A stretch of DNA of 64,000 nucleotides from the NCBI RefSeq assembly GCF_022370755.2, contig NZ_CP092364.2:3100001-3164000 (forward strand), given 5' to 3'. Each line of letters begins with the position of its first letter. Position 1 is the stretch's first letter. This DNA is from Mycolicibacterium goodii. GTDB lineage: Bacteria; Actinomycetota; Actinomycetes; Mycobacteriales; Mycobacteriaceae. A program made the position numbers and the translations under genes. Shown here one piece after another: positions 22,601 to 32,589 of this stretch. The notes under the pieces are model-generated. The model saw nothing but the letters and a program-made list of their open reading frames with translations, was not told the DNA's origin and made no database searches.

Positions 22601-25600
22601 GGGCGTGCTGACCTGACCGCGGAACGATTCCTGCCCAACCCGTATGGGCCCGCCGGGTCACGCATGTACCGCACCGGTGACCTGGTGCGGTGGACGCCCG
22701 CAGGGACACTGGAGTACCTGGGCCGCGCCGACAGTCAGATCAAGCTGCGCGGACAGCGCATCGAACTGGGCGAAATCGAGAACGCCCTGCTCGCCTGCAC
22801 GGAGGTCACTCAGGCGGCCGCAACTGTGCACCGCGGCAGGACGGGCGCACATCTGGTGGCGTACGTGACACTCGAGCACACCTCCTCCACCGACCGTGAC
22901 GCCGAGATCCTCGGAGACTGGCGGGATGTCTGGGACGGGCTGTACGGGGCCGGGGGCACGGCGCCGGAGTTCGGCATGGATTTCCGGGGCTGGAACAGCA
23001 GCTACACCGACGATCCGATTCCGGTCGAGGAGATGCTGGAATGGCGTGCGGCGACAGTGGATCGGATCACGGCCCTGCAACCGCGGCGGGTGCTGGAGAT
23101 CGGAGCAGGCTCTGGTCTGCTGATGTCACAGGTCGCGCCGCGGTGCGAACGCTACGTCGCAACGGACATCTCGGCGAAGGCCGTCGACAATGTCGCCCAC
23201 ACGCTTGAGCAGATGCAGATCCCGTGGCGTGATCGAGTCCAGTTACTGACACGGCCGGCACACGTGGTCGAGGGGCTTCCGTCGGGGTACTTCGACACCG
23301 TCATCCTCAACTCGGTCATCCAGTACTTTCCAAACCGCGGATACTTGACGGACGTCATCAGCGCAGCCTTCGATCTGCTGGCACCCGGCGGCTCACTGTT
23401 CATCGGAGACGTCCGGAACCACGCCCTGCACGGGGCGTTTCACACCGCGGTCGCGCTCGCCCGCGCCACCACCGCGGACGCCGATGAGGTCTACCGGCGA
23501 GTCCAGCAGGCCACACTCAACGAGCGCGAACTTCTGGTGGCTCCAGAGTTTTTCACCGCGTGGGCCGCCGATCATCCGACGGTCGCGGGCATCGACATCC
23601 GAGTCAAAGCAGGAACGGCCGACAACGAACTGAATCGGTACCGCTACGACGTCGCGGTTCACAAGAACCCGTCACCGGTGCGATCGCTGGCGACCGTGCC
23701 CACCTGGCCGTGGTCTCGATGTGCAGGCCTCGGCGGTCTGCGTGCCCAGTTGACGACGCAACGTCCCGAGGCCGTGCGCATCACCGGGATCCCCCGCGCC
23801 GCAGTCATTGCCGACGTGCACATCGAACAGGCACTTGCCGCGGGGCTGCCGTTGGCCGATGCACTCGACCGAGCCCGCGCCGCAACGACCGCCGACGTCA
23901 CACCCGACCAATTGCACCGCGTTGGCGAGTCGATCGGATACCACGCAGCCGTGACCTGGGGCGCCATTCCGGGCACCATGGATGCCGTTTTCGTCAGTAC
24001 CTCAGACGGTCCCGCACACCGCGGTTCGCGGCTGACCGACCTCTACCTGCCCGCGGACGGGAGCCGGCGAAACACCGCCCACACCAACGATCCACGCAGC
24101 AACAGCAAGATCGGCGCGGTGCGCGGGCAGTTGAGTTCACGGCTACCCGACTACATGGTGCCGTCCCACATTGTCGTGCTCGACGAATTTCCATTGACGT
24201 CCTCAGGCAAGATCGACCGGAAGGCGCTGCCCGCACCGGTATTCGCCGCCACCGCCTACCGGGCGCCGCAGACCCAGACCGAGAAGATCGTCGCGGACAT
24301 CTACGCAAAGGTCTTGGGTGTCGACCGCGTGGGAGTCGACGAATCGTTCTTCGACCTGGGCGGGGATTCCCTTTCGGCGATGCCCGTGATCGACGCGATC
24401 AACAAGACCCTCGACACCGATCTCGCGGTGCGCACGATCTTCGACGCACCGTCCGTCCGAGACCTGAGCCGGCGGTTGGACAGCCGCGCGAGCACGGCGA
24501 CCACCACCTTTGCGCGCGTGCACGGCCGGCCCGCCGCTGATGCGGATGGACATCCAGGTGTCGTCCATGCCGCTGACCTCACGCTGGACAAGTTCATCGA
24601 CGCCACAGCGCTGTCCGCCGCCCCGGTGCCGACGCGGGTCGGCACCGATCCGCGAACGGTCCTGCTGACCGGCGCCACCGGGTTCCTCGGGCGCTACCTG
24701 GCTCTCGAATGGCTGCAGCGAATGGCACTGACCGGGGGCACGCTGATCTGCCTGGTGCGCGCCAGGTCCGACGAGGACGCATGGCGCCGCCTCGAAAAGA
24801 CCTTCGACAACGGCGACCCGGAACTGTTGCGGCACTTCCGGGAACTGGCGGCCGACCATCTCGAGGTCATCGCCGGGGACAAGTCCGAGGCAAACCTCGG
24901 GTTGGACCCCCAGACCTGGCGGCGACTGGCCGACGACGTCGATCAGATCGTCGACTCCGCGGCCGTGGTCAACGGCGTCATGCCCTACAAGGAACTTTTC
25001 CGGCCCAACGTCGTGGGCACGGCCGAACTGATCCGCCTGGCGCTCGCCACAAGGATCAAGCCCTACATCTACGTCTCGACGGGCAGTGTGGGCGATCAGA
25101 TCGAACCGTCAAAGTTCACCGAGGACGCCGACATCCGGGTCATCAGCCCCACTCGCAGGATCGAGGACAACTTCGGCGATGGTTACGCCAACAGCAAGTG
25201 GGCCGGCGAAGTGCTGCTGCGCGAGGCGAACGACCTGTGCGGCCTGCCGGTCGCGGTGTTCCGTTGCGACGTGATCCTCGCTGACACCACCTATGCGGGC
25301 CAGCTCAATGTGGCGGACATGTTCACGCGGACCATGCTCAGCCTGATGGCCACCGGCATCGCTCCCCGATCCATCTACCGGCTGGATCCCGACGGTAACC
25401 GACAACCCGCGCACTTCGACGGGCTGCCAGTCGAATTCATCGCCGAGGCGATCACCACACTGGGCGCCCAACTGGGCCGCGATCCCGACGGAGGCTTCCT
25501 CACCTATCACGTGATGAACCCGCACGACGACAACATCGGGCTCGACGAGTTCGTCGACTGGCTGATCGAGGCCGGCTACCCGATCAAACGCATCGACGAC

Positions 25601-25882
25601 TTCGGCGAGTGGCTGCAACGTTTCGAGATCGCCTTGCGTGCTCTGCCGGATCGACAGCGCAGGCACTCGGTCCTCGATGTCATGCAGTTCCTGTTGCACA
25701 CGGCCAAGCAGCTGCAGCCACCCGAGCCGACTCGCAGGCCCTTCGGGCCGACCGACCGATTCCGGGCTGCGGTGCGCCGAGCCAGGATCGGCGCAGACAA
25801 GGACCACCCGGATATTCCGCACATCACGGCGCCCGTCATCGTCAAATACGTCACGGACCTACAACTGCTCGGGCTGCTCTGA
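10685..25882 (+). CDS. Multimodular NRPS, terminal subunit with N-methyltransferase and reductase release domain
   Basis: A 5065-residue protein. Domains by residue: A (26-519), carrier (Ser565), LCL C (618-1062), A (1093-1579), carrier (Ser1620), E (1669-2133), DCL C (2136-2549), A (2564-3059), carrier (Ser3104), LCL C (3156-3599), A (3619-4062) interrupted by a SAM N-methyltransferase (4066-4469, [11 protein letters not shown]), A C-terminal part (4473-4519), carrier (Ser4562), reductase (4657-5065, TGATGFLG and YANSK). The N-terminal A has no C domain; it must pair with the C domain ending the upstream gene. The R domain replaces a thioesterase, so the peptide should leave as an aldehyde or alcohol. 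Pocket residues read by eye: DYWSMAGIYK (first and third A, which are near-identical copies), DFWTLGAVYK (second), DVGVAITIWK (last). Oddities: the last A domain has PKAV instead of PKGV, and the second has SNK at the A10 lysine. GTG start with an RBS at 10673. Confidence 0.97.
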   Translation: MTTNPTRRFLSIDLLGEDEHTRLDEFGHRSVLTQPVAPVSIPELFTAWAVRSPEANAVTCDGRSMTYRELDEASNRLAHLLSGYGAGPGQCVALLLPRCVDAITAILAILKTGAAYLPIDPATPDTRIEFIHTDATPIATITTPTLHPPVAACGVPLIDTNDPRLHTCPDTPLPPPAPDDIAHIIYTSGTTGTPKGVAVTHHNITRLFDHLTIGIDLNPDQVWTQCHSYAFDYSVWEIWGPLLHGARLVIVPEHITTSPADLHQLLIHEHVTIWSQTPTALAAQTPDDLPPLTLMAAGETCPTDVVNHWAPGRLMINGYGPTETTIYATISHPLTPGADTVPIGVPVPGTALFVLDELLQPLAPGVTGELYVAGHGVSIGYLHRAGLTASRFLACPYGPPGTRMYRTGDLVHWGTDGQLHYHGRTDHQIKIRGYRIELDEIRHALTTLDGVTHAAVTTREDTPGDKRLIGYITGTADPTHARTTLAEQLPTYMVPATIVALDTLPLTTNGKLDTRALPAPQYQSANHHRAPTNPIEDILTGIYTHILGIDHISIDDSFFDLGGDSLSAMRLIAAINTTLDTDLSVHTLFDAPTVAQLAPRISRVTGRRKPLVAGMRPAIVPVSFAQNRLWFIDQLHGPSAAFNMPVALRLHGCLDVDALAAALADVVARHESLRTLITAPDGVPHQQVVPADDAEFGWEVIDAHGWPQTRLDQAIEEAARRTFDLEAQIPLRATLFHVNDDEYVLVGVVHHIAADGWSIAPLVRDLGMAYDARCAARGPDWAPLPVQYVDYALWQREQFGDLDDAESPVATQLAYWRDALDGLPERLQLPTDRPYPPVADQRGSRVSVDWSVALQQQVCETARQHNATSFMVIQAALAVLLSRLSGSSDVAVGFPVAGRTDPALDELIGFFVNTLVLRTDLTGDPTITELISQVRQRSLAAYDHQDVPFEVVVEHLNPARSLTHHPLFQVMLSWQNLPGHGGNHQATRLALGDLQVTQMPIDTHTSRVDLSFSLAERFTDSGGPAGIGGAVEYRTDVFDSATIHSLIERLQRVLVAMTSDPAQRLSSLDVLDGGEHARLDELGNRAALFTVEPMPETVPESIAGHAVRTPRDIAIRDGGRSLTYRGLDEAANRLAHLLAADGVRAGSCVALLLERSAHAVVAMLGVLKSGAAYLAIDPALPDVRIEFMISDAAPIVAITTAGLRSRLHGLDLPVIDIDDPAVDRQPSAPLPAPALDDIAYLIYTSGTTGVPKGVAITHRNLTHLAQSPAPGLDGPQIWTQCHSYAFDFSVWEIWAALLGGGRLVIVPEEVVTSPEDLRALLVSEHVTVLTQTPSAVAALEPQGLDSVALLLGGEACPAEVVDQWAPGRVMINAYGPTEATVYASMSAPLTAGSGAAPIGAPVPTTALFVLDEWLRPVPTGVVGELYVAGRGVGVGYIGRTGLTASRFLACPFGTPGARMYRTGDLVRWGANGQLHYLGRADNQVKIRGYRVELGEIQTALAALEGVGQAVVIAREDRAGDKRLVGYVTGTADPIDARAQLAQQLPSYMVPSAVVVLDALPLTVSNKLDTRALPAPEYQAADHYVAPADAVEAVLAGIYAQVLGLERVGVDESFFDLGGDSILSMQVVAQARAAGLTCRPRDIFVEQTVARLARVVAVTDRQAGPVDDGAGPVIPTPIMHWLNAIDGPIEQFNQTMVVQSPRGVAHADVVTVLQALLDHHAMLRLHAENNGGTWTLTLPEPGAISADTCLTTVDTLSADALSQARSQLNPARGAVVRALWATGTGQLALIIHHLAVDAVSWRILLEDLNIAWAQHRDGQPIALPAVRTSFARWASLIDEYSRLPAVTTQAEQWQEVSATPPSLPAVQPALDTYAGAGHLTASLDADTTQRLLGEVPAAFHTGVQDILLIAFALACREFLATSGSIGIDVEAHGRQDDLADNLDLSRTVGWFTMKYPVALSIGELRWDHVLTGDASLGPIIKHAKEQLRALPDPLTYGPLRYLNTDVDLSGPDPTIGFNYLGRLGAATGELPQELWRVSHDGVPLSATAVPMPLAHTLELNAGAVESDSGPHLQATWTWAPSALDHAQIGRLSQLWFDALAGICTHVRNGGGGLTPSDIAPARLTQTQIDQLQQQYRIADILPLTPLQKGLLFHAGAVAELGDLYAMQLDITIAGPLDTERLHDAVHTVVARHANLAARFCLQFDQPVQVIPADPEIPWQYLELDDATEDQIQQVCAAERTAVGDLGHGPVFRIAVIRTAPEQYRVVLTNHHIVLDGWSLPILLGEIFGSYHGQRLPAATPYRRFVTWLAERDLDAARTAWCEVLDGFDRPTLVGRSSTLEAGHHVISSRVPEQTARALAGLARSCHTTVNTVLQAAWAQVLTGLTGHHDVVFGTAVSGRPTDLPGAETMVGLMINTVPVRATIRPTTTVEDLIHQLHNAHHHTLDHQHLALNEIHRATGHDQLFDTLFVYENYPIDTHASLDFRELAITGFASRESTHYPLTMQVTPGDELRLRIEYATDVFDPASIDSLINRLQRVLAAMTDDPTRVVTTIDMLSADEHTHLDQLGHRSVLTQPVAPVSIPELFTAWAVRSPEAIAVTCDGRSMTYRELDEASNRLAHLLSGYGAGPGQCVALLLPRCVDAITAILAILKTGAAYLPIDPATPDTRIEFIHTDATPIATITTPTLHPPVAACGVPLIDTNDPRLHTCPDTPLPPPAPDDIAHIIYTSGTTGTPKGVAVTHHNITRLFDHLTIGIDLNPDQVWTQCHSYAFDYSVWEIWGPLLHGARLVIVPEHITTSPADLHQLLIHEHVTIWSQTPTALAAQTPDDLPPLTLMAAGETCPTDVVNHWAPGRLMINGYGPTETTIYATISHPLTPGADTVPIGVPVPGTALFVLDELLQPLAPGVTGELYVAGHGVSIGYLHRAGLTASRFLACPYGPPGTRMYRTGDLVHWGTDGQLHYHGRTDHQIKIRGYRIELDEIRHALTTLDGVTHAAVTTREDTPGDKRLIGYITGTADPTHARTTLAEQLPTYMVPATIVALDTLPLTTNGKLDTRALPAPQYQSANHHRAPTNPIEDILTGIYTHILGIDHISIDDSFFDLGGDSLSAMRLIAAINTRFSTDLSVRTLFDAPTVAQLAPRIAKAGRRRQPFAVGEGPAVVPLSFAQSRMWFLNRFEGGAPTYNLPIAFRVSGALDVEALDAALDDVIARHESLRTIFPDIDGVPFQEVLPARTGMWRRGGAATVSLPEQDVAGELLALAGYRFDLSVEIPIRAQIYSIGPELHVVGIVVHHIAFDGWSLAPMFRDLSAAYQARRRGHAPHWEPLGVQYTDYTVWQQKVLGAESDPDSVISQQLRYWREELADLADVVSLPADRARPPVAGYRGGSIDMRIDAQTWAGVKALAATQNVTPSMVLQAAVSVLLHRVGMGDDVVMGTPIAGRSDEALADLIGFFVNTWVLRVHVDSASRFSDVLQRVRQKALNAYDNQDVPFERLVEQLNPVRSTSHHPLFQVFMAFQNNVRPEVLAFDDLSAEPLSTLTGTAKFDLEFEFSEAATDDPAGTTAAGVVTYATDLFDRTTIERLVTWFGRVLDAVVTDESVVVGDIPLLDPGERVLLQSVWAGTGTEARVGLALDLLTTAVAANPDTVAVIDGARQVSYRELDEWSTRLARVLIEAGVGPERAVGVAIGRCLELVVAWWAVIKAGGAYVPVDCAYPAERVTTMLQTVDAVCVMTCGTDSVEGAGALPILRIDGLDLSGRSADPITDADRPAPLMVDNTAYVMFTSGSTGAPKAVAVTHTGLMGASTLAEVFGLGPGSRLLMVAAPTFDVSIGELLLAVAAGATQVVAPPGAYAGEALTALIEDQRVSAAVFTPTVLASLGAVPLDGVQTLATIGEALPGELVANRAPGRHMFNTYGPTETTIWVTCSAPLSAGEPVHVGAPIPGVTALVLDARLNPTPVGVVGELYVGGSALARGYVGRADLTAERFLPNPYGPAGSRMYRTGDLVRWTPAGTLEYLGRADSQIKLRGQRIELGEIENALLACTEVTQAAATVHRGRTGAHLVAYVTLEHTSSTDRDAEILGDWRDVWDGLYGAGGTAPEFGMDFRGWNSSYTDDPIPVEEMLEWRAATVDRITALQPRRVLEIGAGSGLLMSQVAPRCERYVATDISAKAVDNVAHTLEQMQIPWRDRVQLLTRPAHVVEGLPSGYFDTVILNSVIQYFPNRGYLTDVISAAFDLLAPGGSLFIGDVRNHALHGAFHTAVALARATTADADEVYRRVQQATLNERELLVAPEFFTAWAADHPTVAGIDIRVKAGTADNELNRYRYDVAVHKNPSPVRSLATVPTWPWSRCAGLGGLRAQLTTQRPEAVRITGIPRAAVIADVHIEQALAAGLPLADALDRARAATTADVTPDQLHRVGESIGYHAAVTWGAIPGTMDAVFVSTSDGPAHRGSRLTDLYLPADGSRRNTAHTNDPRSNSKIGAVRGQLSSRLPDYMVPSHIVVLDEFPLTSSGKIDRKALPAPVFAATAYRAPQTQTEKIVADIYAKVLGVDRVGVDESFFDLGGDSLSAMPVIDAINKTLDTDLAVRTIFDAPSVRDLSRRLDSRASTATTTFARVHGRPAADADGHPGVVHAADLTLDKFIDATALSAAPVPTRVGTDPRTVLLTGATGFLGRYLALEWLQRMALTGGTLICLVRARSDEDAWRRLEKTFDNGDPELLRHFRELAADHLEVIAGDKSEANLGLDPQTWRRLADDVDQIVDSAAVVNGVMPYKELFRPNVVGTAELIRLALATRIKPYIYVSTGSVGDQIEPSKFTEDADIRVISPTRRIEDNFGDGYANSKWAGEVLLREANDLCGLPVAVFRCDVILADTTYAGQLNVADMFTRTMLSLMATGIAPRSIYRLDPDGNRQPAHFDGLPVEFIAEAITTLGAQLGRDPDGGFLTYHVMNPHDDNIGLDEFVDWLIEAGYPIKRIDDFGEWLQRFEIALRALPDRQRRHSVLDVMQFLLHTAKQLQPPEPTRRPFGPTDRFRAAVRRARIGADKDHPDIPHITAPVIVKYVTDLQLLGLL
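10761..12415 (+). repeat. 1.65-kb adenylation/carrier repeat, copy 1
   Basis: Nearly identical to 18378-20032 (offset 7617) over 1655 bp. The two differences I found are 10795 A versus G and 10851 A versus T (Asn/Ile). It spans the whole adenylation domain and most of the carrier protein. Flanking C domains are not copies, so this is a domain-sized exchange rather than a whole-module duplication. Confidence 0.95.
18378..20032 (+). repeat. 1.65-kb adenylation/carrier repeat, copy 2
   Basis: Partner of 10761-12415. The right edge falls inside the carrier helix (INTTLDT versus INTRFST). The two modules should select the same amino acid because all pocket residues are identical. Confidence 0.95.
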
Positions 25883-25896
25883 AATGGTCGCCGCCC

Positions 25897-26820
25897 TCAG
25901 GTCCGGGAAGCCTCCAAGGGCTTGCGTGCCGACGCGATCACGTAGTCCGCCAGGCCGGTGGCCCGTTCCCACAGTGACACGCCGCGGCACTTCGCACGAT
26001 CGTCGTCGGTCACCTCGACGACCACCTCGGCCATGGCCTTGTTGTCCCGAACGCGCTGCCGGACATACTCGGCCATCGCGGGATACACGTCTTCCCGGAT
26101 CGATTCCACGACGACATCACCGAATCCGGCGGCGGCCAATCGCCGGGGGTATTCCTCCCGGTCGTAGAAATTGGCTTTCGGAATGTGACCGTACTTGCGA
26201 CCGAAAACAGTTTTCAGTCCGGCTTTCCTACCCGGAATTGGCAGCATGTCGGCGAGTGCGACGGTTCCTCCGGGTTTGAGAACGCGAAAAGCCTCGCGCA
26301 TGAATTGGTCACGCGTGTCGAAATGAAATGCGCATTCCAAGGCCAGCACCTTGTCGAACGTCGCTTCCGGAAATTCCGTCGCGGTCGCTGAACCGAGTCG
26401 AATGTCGATGCGCGCCTCCAGCCCTCGCGCAGCCACGCGCTCCCGCCCCTTGTCGACGTGCACAGGCGTGATGTCGATGCCGACGATGTGAGCGACCTCG
26501 AACCGGTCGAGCAGGACGAAGTCCTGTTCGGCGAAGCCGACACCGACGTCAAGGACGGTGTCGCCAGGGCTCAGCCCGGCCCGCGTGCCGAGGAGTTCGA
26601 CCATCGCGGCACACGCGTCGGGGTAAGTGCGTGCGGCTCTCCAGTAACCGAGGTTGAGCCACAGCGGCTTGGAGATGTCGACGTAATCTTCGTTCATGAA
26701 GTCGATGACGTCGTCACCGATCATCGTGTAATACGCGGCGGCATCCTTTTGTCTCATCAGACCGAAGGAATGAACCACCGTACGAACGCCTGTACGTATC
26801 GAAAAGTCTGTTCGGTCCAT
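25897..26820 (-). CDS. SAM-dependent class I methyltransferase
   Basis: 307 residues. The SAM motif VLDVGVGFAEQD lies near residue 90, followed by a post-I acidic stretch (VGIDITP) and a LKPGGTVALAD motif. The N-terminal LWLNLGYW segment is typical of the natural-product and sterol-type methyltransferases in the UbiE/EryG group. The ATG is preceded by a strong GGAGG (26829-26833). The gene is convergent with the NRPS, 14 nt from its stop. By position it probably methylates the NRPS product or a precursor; the acceptor cannot be told from sequence. Confidence 0.85.
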   Translation of the reverse strand: MDRTDFSIRTGVRTVVHSFGLMRQKDAAAYYTMIGDDVIDFMNEDYVDISKPLWLNLGYWRAARTYPDACAAMVELLGTRAGLSPGDTVLDVGVGFAEQDFVLLDRFEVAHIVGIDITPVHVDKGRERVAARGLEARIDIRLGSATATEFPEATFDKVLALECAFHFDTRDQFMREAFRVLKPGGTVALADMLPIPGRKAGLKTVFGRKYGHIPKANFYDREEYPRRLAAAGFGDVVVESIREDVYPAMAEYVRQRVRDNKAMAEVVVEVTDDDRAKCRGVSLWERATGLADYVIASARKPLEASRT

Positions 26821-26832
26821 GGCATTCCTCCG

Positions 26833-26884
26833 GAAACCGGTGTTTCATCCTAACGCGTTCACATTGCCGCTTGTTTACGCAAAC
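26833..26884. promoter_or_regulatory. Divergent methyltransferase promoter region with two inverted repeats
   Basis: The 102-nt gap between the two methyltransferase starts is AT-richer than its surroundings. It holds GAAAC-CGGT-GTTTC (26833-26846) and GTTTACGCAAAC (26873-26884), the latter an imperfect palindrome with a central CG. Either could be an operator for a regulator not encoded nearby. No regulator family can be assigned. Confidence 0.35.
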
Positions 26885-26922
26885 CGAAGTGGATCACTGC
26901 CACGATCATTCATCATTACTAC

Positions 26923-27678
26923 ATGAGCAACACGGCCGGCGATATTGCGAATATGCCGAGAGGCGGCCCGGATGCCTCGCGGTTGGACCGTCGCCTGCAG
27001 ACCGACAGACTGGAGTACCTCGACCGCGACGACGTCGACGAACTCAAGAGCAAGGTCGTCAACGCGCTCGACCGCGGCGGCAGGCGGCCGCGGCTCGGCA
27101 TCTACGGGAAGTGTGCCCAGATCGCACTCGCCGAGGTGACCGATAACCCCGCCCCCAAGATCCTCGAGCTCGGAGCGGGCCTCGGCGGGCTGTCGCGCAA
27201 GCTGCTGGAAGCGCATCCCACCGCCGAGGTCACCGTGACCGACATCGATCCCACCTTCGTCGCCACTGTGGCAGCGAGTGACCTCGGCAGCCACCCACGC
27301 GCCGTTGTGCGCCAGATGGACGCCACCGCAATCGATTCCCCGGACAAGACTTACGACCTTGCGGTGTTTGCGTTGTCGCTGCATCACCTGCCTCCGCAAC
27401 TCGCAGCGCGGGTTTTCGCCGAGGGAACCCGCGTGGCGAGCAAGTTGCTGATCATCGATCTCCGCAGGCCGACACCACCGCTTCATGTGGCGGTGTTGGC
27501 ATGTGTATTCCCGTTCACGCGGTTGATCCCGATGGCACACGACGGATTCATCAGTTCGCTTCGCGCCTACAGTCCGTCGGCCTTGCGCGCCCTCGCCCAC
27601 CACGCCGACCCCGCGATCACCGTCGAGTTCCGCACACGAAGGTTCGGACCGACCGTTGCCGTCGCCGGCCGCGCCTAG
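26923..27678 (+). CDS. SAM-dependent methyltransferase
   Basis: 251 residues. Motif I is [12 protein letters not shown] (about residues 75-86), the acidic-loop motif is VTDIDPTF, and a LSLHHLPP stretch follows. The C-terminal half is hydrophobic around residues 185-200 and may associate with membrane. It is transcribed divergently from the first methyltransferase and runs tail-to-tail into the acyl-AMP ligase, with a 4-nt CTAG overlap of the two stop codons. The tight packing with NRPS and FAAL genes suggests a tailoring role. Not closely related in sequence to the neighbouring methyltransferase beyond the fold. Confidence 0.8.
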   Translation: MSNTAGDIANMPRGGPDASRLDRRLQTDRLEYLDRDDVDELKSKVVNALDRGGRRPRLGIYGKCAQIALAEVTDNPAPKILELGAGLGGLSRKLLEAHPTAEVTVTDIDPTFVATVAASDLGSHPRAVVRQMDATAIDSPDKTYDLAVFALSLHHLPPQLAARVFAEGTRVASKLLIIDLRRPTPPLHVAVLACVFPFTRLIPMAHDGFISSLRAYSPSALRALAHHADPAITVEFRTRRFGPTVAVAGRA

Positions 27679-29396
27679 ATGTCAAGACGACGGAACCCGC
27701 CGGTTCGATAGAGTTCGACACAAGTCGCCCGCCTCACTTTTCCGCTGGTGGTGATGGGAATCGAACCCGGTGCCACCAGCACGACATCATGGACGCTCAC
27801 GCCGTGTGAGTTGGATATCGCAGAGGTGATCTCTTCGCTGCGTTTTCGGATGTGCTCGGCCACTTCTTCCTCGGACGCGCCACGCTTCTTGTATTCGACG
27901 ATCACGGCAAGCTTTTCGGTGTGCTCGTCGGTGACCGCGATAGCCGCTGCCCGGCCTCCTGAGACCTCCTGGACGGTGGCCTCGATGTCGTCGGGATAAT
28001 GGTTGCGCCCGCGCACGATCAGCAGATCCTTGATCCGGCCCACGATGAAAAGCTCACCCGCGGAGAGAAATCCGAGGTCCCCGGATCGCAGCCAACCGTC
28101 CTCGGGTGTTCCGGGTGATGGGATGTTGATCCTGGCACCGAAGGTCTGTGCCGTTTCGTCGGGCCGGTGCCAGTAACCGGGGCTGACATTCTCACCGTGC
28201 ACCCAGATCTCACCGATCATTCCGTCGGGCTTCTCGGTCGAGGTTTCTGGATCGACGATCCGCACGGTCGGAGACCGCGGTTTTCCATAACTCACCAACG
28301 GTGTTCCCCCCGCGCAGCGCTGCGCGAACCCGGCGGACAGCTTCTCGGGTTCGAACTCGACGAAATCGAGCGGACCCCCCGGCGGGTGAGTGGCCACGAA
28401 CAACGTTGCCTCGGCAAGGCCATATGAGGGTCGGATCACCGCTTCGGACATGTTGAAGCGCGCGAAGCGCTGCGTGAAGCGCCTGATCGTGGTCGGGCTC
28501 ACCCGCTCGGCACCGCTGATGATGTACAGCACCTCACCGAGGTCGAGCCCGGCCATTTCTTCGTCCGAGGTGCGCGCGGCCGCGAGTTCGAAGGCGAAAT
28601 TGGGTGCGGCAGAAAGCACCTGCGGATTACACGCCAGCAGTCGCATCCAGCGGGCCGGTCGCTGCAGGAACGCCATCGGACTCATGATGACCGTCGGCCA
28701 GCCGCCCAGTATCCCTGCGCACAGGCCCAGCATCAATCCCATGTCGTGATAGAACGGCAGCCACGACACCGCGGTTCTCGGCATCCGGTAATCCGGGAGA
28801 TAACCGGCGATGATCTGTTCCCAGTTCGCCGACAGATTGGCGTTGGAGACCACCACCCCGGTCGGTGTGCGGGTCGACCCCGAGGTGTACTGCAGGTACG
28901 CGATATCCGGTCGGTCAGGCGGCAGGGCACCCGACTCCCCGATCAAATCCGGGTCGAGCGAATCGATCTCGACGACCGAAGGCGCGGACAGGTCGGTGAG
29001 TGCCCGTGAATAAGGGACCACATTCTCAGCGACGCCGGAGGTCGTGAGAATCACCGAAGGTGCCGCGTCCCGCAGCACGGCCGTGACTCGCTCGTCGTGA
29101 ACACCGACCGTCGGTACCGATAGCGGAACGGCGATGAATCCCGCCTCCAATGCGGCCAGAAACGCGACGACGTAATCCAGGCCCTGCGGCGCCAGTATCA
29201 CCGCTCGGTCACCGGAGGATCCGCGACGGCCGAGCTCGGCAGCAAGTGTGCGCGACCGCCGATACAACTGTGCCCACGTCAGCGTTTCGGCGACACCTTC
29301 CCAATCCTGCTCGTAGTCAACGAATGTGAATGCGGTGTCATTGGGCTGCAGGCTCGCGCGCTCACGCAGGACTGCACGAATCGAAGACTCAGTCAT
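27675..29396 (-). CDS. Fatty-acyl-AMP ligase (FAAL/FadD type)
   Basis: 573 residues. It has the adenylate-forming motif [15 protein letters not shown] (FAAL-style STRxP rather than the TTGxPKG of NRPS A domains), [23 protein letters not shown], and the hinge region [20 protein letters not shown], ending with the TTSGKVRR lysine. FAALs activate fatty acids as acyl-adenylates and pass them to a carrier protein instead of CoA. Beside an NRPS this is the usual way to start a lipopeptide. The start is ATG at 29396, preceded by GGAGAGGGG. A longer frame to 29573 overlaps dfrA and has no better start. The acyl chain length and the acceptor carrier are not visible here. Confidence 0.9.
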   Translation of the reverse strand: MTESSIRAVLRERASLQPNDTAFTFVDYEQDWEGVAETLTWAQLYRRSRTLAAELGRRGSSGDRAVILAPQGLDYVVAFLAALEAGFIAVPLSVPTVGVHDERVTAVLRDAAPSVILTTSGVAENVVPYSRALTDLSAPSVVEIDSLDPDLIGESGALPPDRPDIAYLQYTSGSTRTPTGVVVSNANLSANWEQIIAGYLPDYRMPRTAVSWLPFYHDMGLMLGLCAGILGGWPTVIMSPMAFLQRPARWMRLLACNPQVLSAAPNFAFELAAARTSDEEMAGLDLGEVLYIISGAERVSPTTIRRFTQRFARFNMSEAVIRPSYGLAEATLFVATHPPGGPLDFVEFEPEKLSAGFAQRCAGGTPLVSYGKPRSPTVRIVDPETSTEKPDGMIGEIWVHGENVSPGYWHRPDETAQTFGARINIPSPGTPEDGWLRSGDLGFLSAGELFIVGRIKDLLIVRGRNHYPDDIEATVQEVSGGRAAAIAVTDEHTEKLAVIVEYKKRGASEEEVAEHIRKRSEEITSAISNSHGVSVHDVVLVAPGSIPITTSGKVRRATCVELYRTGGFRRLDI

Positions 29397-29497
29397 GGGC
29401 GGAGCCCCTCTCCAGCTGACCCCGGAACAATGTACCGAGCCAGATGGTGGTCTCGCTGGTGGTTCGGTCCGGATTCCTGAAATCGAGACCGCGGACC

Positions 29498-29968
29498 TCA
29501 GCGCCGGTAGCTGCAGAACCGGAAGCGCAGGCCTGACGTACTCGTCTGCCACTCGCCCGTCGTCGCGACCCACGACTCGTCGAGCACCGGAGCGTGCGCA
29601 TCACCGTCGACGCGCGTCAGGTCGATGTCGACCTCGGTGACCTCACAGCGGTCGGCCCGCGGAAGTGCCAGCGCATAGATCTGGGCGCCGCCGATGACCC
29701 AGGCATCGGGTTCGTCGGGCAGGCCGGTGACCACCTCGGCGCCCTCGGCCCGGTAGTCGGCGTCACGGGTGACGACGATGTTGCGGCGCCCTAGCAGCGG
29801 GCGCACCGAGGCAGGCAGCGACTCCCAGGTGAGCCGTCCCATCACGACGGGATGGCCCATGGTCAGCTCCTTGAACCGCGCGAGGTCCTCGGGCAGGCGC
29901 CAGGGGATGGAATTGTCCCGGCCGATGATCCCTGAGGTCGACTGGGCCCAGATCAACCTCATACTCAT
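29498..29968 (-). CDS. dfrA: Dihydrofolate reductase
   Basis: 156 residues. It has the signatures [40 protein letters not shown] and [14 protein letters not shown], all standard for chromosomal mycobacterial DHFR. It reduces dihydrofolate to tetrahydrofolate for thymidylate, purine and Met synthesis and is the trimethoprim target. It lies downstream of thyA on the same strand, separated by a tandem repeat. Two ATGs are possible (29968, MSMRLI; 29962, MRLI). I chose 29968, but its upstream sequence is repeat-derived, so the true start is uncertain by a few codons. Confidence 0.95.
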   Translation of the reverse strand: MSMRLIWAQSTSGIIGRDNSIPWRLPEDLARFKELTMGHPVVMGRLTWESLPASVRPLLGRRNIVVTRDADYRAEGAEVVTGLPDEPDAWVIGGAQIYALALPRADRCEVTEVDIDLTRVDGDAHAPVLDESWVATTGEWQTSTSGLRFRFCSYRR

Positions 29969-30059
29969 GATTCGGACCTGCAAGCAGTCCTCATGCTCAT
30001 GATTCGAACCCGCAAGCAGTCCTCATGCTCATGATTCGAACCCGCAAGCAGTCCTCATA
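29964..30059. repeat. Three tandem copies of a 32-bp unit between thyA and dfrA
   Basis: Units start at 29964, 29996 and 30028, each beginning CTCATGATTCG and ending AAGCAGTCCTCAT. Copies 2 and 3 are nearly identical; copy 1 has two changes (GGACCTG for GAACCCG). Read in the direction of the genes, each unit carries ATGAGGACTGC. The first unit encountered contains the thyA stop (30055-30057) and the last contains the dfrA start region. The period of 32 is not a multiple of three, so this is not a coding repeat. Confidence 0.95.
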
Positions 30060-30855
30060 CCGCTACGGGCGCCTTGATGGCCGGGTGCGGATCGTAGTTC
30101 ACGATCGCGATGTCCTCGTAGGTGTAGTCGAAGATCGAATCACGCGGTGCGAGAACCAGTTCCGGATACGGCCTGGGTTCGCGGCTGAGCTGCAGGGCCA
30201 CCTGCTCGGTGTGGTTGTCGTAGATGTGGCAATCCCCGCCGGTCCAGATGAACTCGCCGACGTCCAGGCCGGCCTGGGCGGCCATCATGTGCGTCAGCAA
30301 CGCGTAGCTGGCGATGTTGAACGGCACGCCGAGGAACAGGTCGGCACTGCGCTGGTACAGCTGGCAGCTCAGCTTGCCGTCGGCGACGTAGAACTGGAAG
30401 AACGCATGGCACGGCGGCAGCGCCATCTGCGGGATCTCGCCGACGTTCCAGGCCGAGACGATGTTGCGCCGCGAGTCCGGATCGCTCTTGAGCAGTTCCA
30501 GCGCCCCCGAGATCTGGTCGATGTGCTCACCCGACGGGGTGGGCCACGACCGCCACTGCACGCCGTAAACCGGACCCAGATCACCGGTCTCGCTGGCCCA
30601 TTCGTCCCAGATCGTGACGCCGTGCTCCTGCAGCCAGCGCACGTTGGAGTCGCCGCGCAAGAACCACAGCAGCTCGTAGATCACCGACTTGGTGTGCACC
30701 TTCTTGGTGGTGATCAGCGGGAACCCGGCTGACAGGTCGTAGCGCATCTGATGCCCGAACAGGCTGCGGGTCCCGGTGCCCGTGCGATCGGATTTCGGCG
30801 TGCCACGCTCGGTCACCAGTCGCAGAAGGTCCTCATACGGCGTGTCGATCGGCAC
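30055..30855 (-). CDS. thyA: Thymidylate synthase (ThyA)
   Basis: 266 residues, the usual length. The active-site Cys149 lies in [12 protein letters not shown]. The dUMP and folate-binding segments [33 protein letters not shown] and [10 protein letters not shown] are all present. It converts dUMP to dTMP using methylene-THF, producing the dihydrofolate that DfrA recycles, which explains the thyA-dfrA pairing. The ATG (30855) sits 42 nt from the divergently transcribed hydrolase start, so the two share a short promoter region. The C-terminus (IKAPVAV) matches the family end, so the adjacent repeat has not truncated it. Confidence 0.98.
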   Translation of the reverse strand: MPIDTPYEDLLRLVTERGTPKSDRTGTGTRSLFGHQMRYDLSAGFPLITTKKVHTKSVIYELLWFLRGDSNVRWLQEHGVTIWDEWASETGDLGPVYGVQWRSWPTPSGEHIDQISGALELLKSDPDSRRNIVSAWNVGEIPQMALPPCHAFFQFYVADGKLSCQLYQRSADLFLGVPFNIASYALLTHMMAAQAGLDVGEFIWTGGDCHIYDNHTEQVALQLSREPRPYPELVLAPRDSIFDYTYEDIAIVNYDPHPAIKAPVAV

Positions 30856-30897
30856 GCTCTCAGCTTACGTCCATCGACACGGAGTAGAACGGAGGCC

Positions 30898-31647
30898 ATG
30901 CCGACGATCAACGACACCATCACCACGCCCGATGGCACCTGCCCGGTCACCGTCGCCACCCCCGAGGGCTCCGGCCCGTGGCCAGGGGTCGTGCTGTTCC
31001 CCGACGCAGGCGGTCTGCGCCCCACCATGGAGGAGATGGCGGCCAAGTTGGCTGGCTTCGGATACGTCGTACTCGTCCCCGATGTCTATTACCGCATCCC
31101 GAACTGGGGACCGATCGACCTCAACACCGTCTTCAGCGATCAGGAACAGCGCAAGAAGCTCTTCGAGATGATGGGCACCCTCACCCCCGAGGTCATCGCG
31201 TCGGACGCCGAGGCGTTCTTCGACTACCTGGCCGCGCGGCCCGACGTGACCGGTGAGCGGTTCGGCACCACCGGTTACTGCATGGGTGGACGGGCGTCGC
31301 TTATCGTCGCGACCCGCGTACCCGACCGCGTCGCGGCGGCGCTGTCGTTCCACGGCGGACGGATCGCGGTCGCGGACGACCCGGACAGCCCCCATCTGCT
31401 GGCCGACAAGATCCAGGCCGTCGTCTACGTCGCCGGGGCCGAGAACGACGCGTCGTTCACCGAGGACGACGCCAAACGGCTCGAAGACGCCCTGTCCGGC
31501 GCATCGGTCGAGCACACCATCGAGTTCTATCCGGCCGGGCACGGCTTCGCGGTGCCCGATCACCTCTCGGTGTACGACGAGGCCGCCGCACAGCGTCACT
31601 GGGAGAACACCGAGCGCGTCTTCGGGGCCGTATTGGCGTCTGCCTAG
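30898..31647 (+). CDS. Dienelactone hydrolase family protein
   Basis: 249 residues, alpha/beta hydrolase fold. The nucleophile elbow GYCMGG places Cys128 as nucleophile, typical of dienelactone hydrolases, with the catalytic His probably in GHGFAVPDH near the C-terminus. The ATG at 30898 has GGAGG 2-6 nt upstream. A longer frame to 30751 runs antisense into thyA and is rejected. An orthologue next to thyA is a conserved mycobacterial arrangement; the physiological ester or lactone substrate is unknown. Confidence 0.92.
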   Translation: MPTINDTITTPDGTCPVTVATPEGSGPWPGVVLFPDAGGLRPTMEEMAAKLAGFGYVVLVPDVYYRIPNWGPIDLNTVFSDQEQRKKLFEMMGTLTPEVIASDAEAFFDYLAARPDVTGERFGTTGYCMGGRASLIVATRVPDRVAAALSFHGGRIAVADDPDSPHLLADKIQAVVYVAGAENDASFTEDDAKRLEDALSGASVEHTIEFYPAGHGFAVPDHLSVYDEAAAQRHWENTERVFGAVLASA

Positions 31648-31668
31648 CCCGTACGCCACGATTGACGG

Positions 31669-32589
31669 GTGTACGACCAGCCGATCCATGACCCGGATCC
31701 CAGCGCTTCGCCGGGATTTCGCATCGACCCCGTACTGGCGCGCAGCTGGCTGCTGGTGAACGGGGCGCAGTACGAGCGGTTCGCCCCCGCGTCGCGCTCA
31801 CGCGCCGACATCGTGATTCTCGACATCGAGGACGCGGTGGCGCCCAAGGACAAGACCGCGGCCCGAGACAACGTGGTGCGGTGGCTGTCCGAGGGCAACA
31901 CCGACTGGGTGCGCGTCAACGGCTTCGGCACGCCGTGGTGGGCCGACGACCTCGACACCCTGAAGGGGACGTCGGTGGGCGGCATCATGCTGGCCATGGT
32001 CGAATCCGTCGACCATGTCACCGAGACCGCCAACCGGCTGCCGGACGTGCCCATCGTCGCGTTGGTGGAGACCGCGCGCGGGCTGGAGCGCATCACCGAG
32101 ATCGCGGCGACCAAGGGCACGTTCCGGCTCGCGTTCGGGATCGGTGACTTCCGTCGCGACACCGGTTTCGGCGAGAACCCCGCGACGTTGGCCTATGCGC
32201 GGTCCCGCTTCACCATCGCGGCCAAGGCCGCGCATCTGCCGAGCGCGATCGACGGCCCGACGGTGGGTTCGAGTCCCTTGAAGTTGGCGGAGGCGGCGGC
32301 CGTGTCGGCAGAGTTCGGCATGACCGGCAAGATCTGCCTCACGCCGGACCAGTGCCAGACGGTCAACGAGGGCCTGTCTCCGTCGCAGGACGAGATCAGT
32401 TGGGCCAAGGAGTTTTTCGCGGAGTTCCAGCGCGACGGCGGCGAGATCCGCAACGGATCGGACCTACCGCGAATCGCGCGGGCGAACAAGATTCTCGAGC
32501 TCGCGCGGGCCTACGGCATCCACGAGCCGGAATACAGCAGTGACGATCCCGATCACGTGCCCGCCCCGTCGGACACCTACCACTACTGA
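31669..32589 (+). CDS. CitE-like HpcH/HpaI aldolase/citrate-lyase family protein
   Basis: 306 residues, GTG start. It has the family motifs RSWLLVNGA, ILDIEDAVAPKDK (metal-binding acidic residues), RVNGFGTPWW, VALVETARGLE and FGIGDF. CitE-like proteins are TIM-barrel C-C lyases acting on CoA thioesters such as citramalyl- or malyl-CoA. There is no citrate lyase alpha or gamma partner here, so a stand-alone lyase or thioesterase activity is more likely. It starts 21 nt after the hydrolase stop, probably co-transcribed, and its 3' end overlaps the opposing membrane-protein gene by 7 nt. Confidence 0.88.
   Translation: MYDQPIHDPDPSASPGFRIDPVLARSWLLVNGAQYERFAPASRSRADIVILDIEDAVAPKDKTAARDNVVRWLSEGNTDWVRVNGFGTPWWADDLDTLKGTSVGGIMLAMVESVDHVTETANRLPDVPIVALVETARGLERITEIAATKGTFRLAFGIGDFRRDTGFGENPATLAYARSRFTIAAKAAHLPSAIDGPTVGSSPLKLAEAAAVSAEFGMTGKICLTPDQCQTVNEGLSPSQDEISWAKEFFAEFQRDGGEIRNGSDLPRIARANKILELARAYGIHEPEYSSDDPDHVPAPSDTYHY

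Noticed and set aside
1..25882. Identity with mps1/mps2 of the glycopeptidolipid pathway
   Set aside because: Glycopeptidolipid synthetases assemble four residues. This system has at least seven modules and a terminal N-methyltransferase, and no glycosyltransferases or gap/mmpL genes are adjacent.
29964..30059. CRISPR-like array
   Set aside because: The 32-bp units are directly contiguous with no spacers and there are no cas genes.
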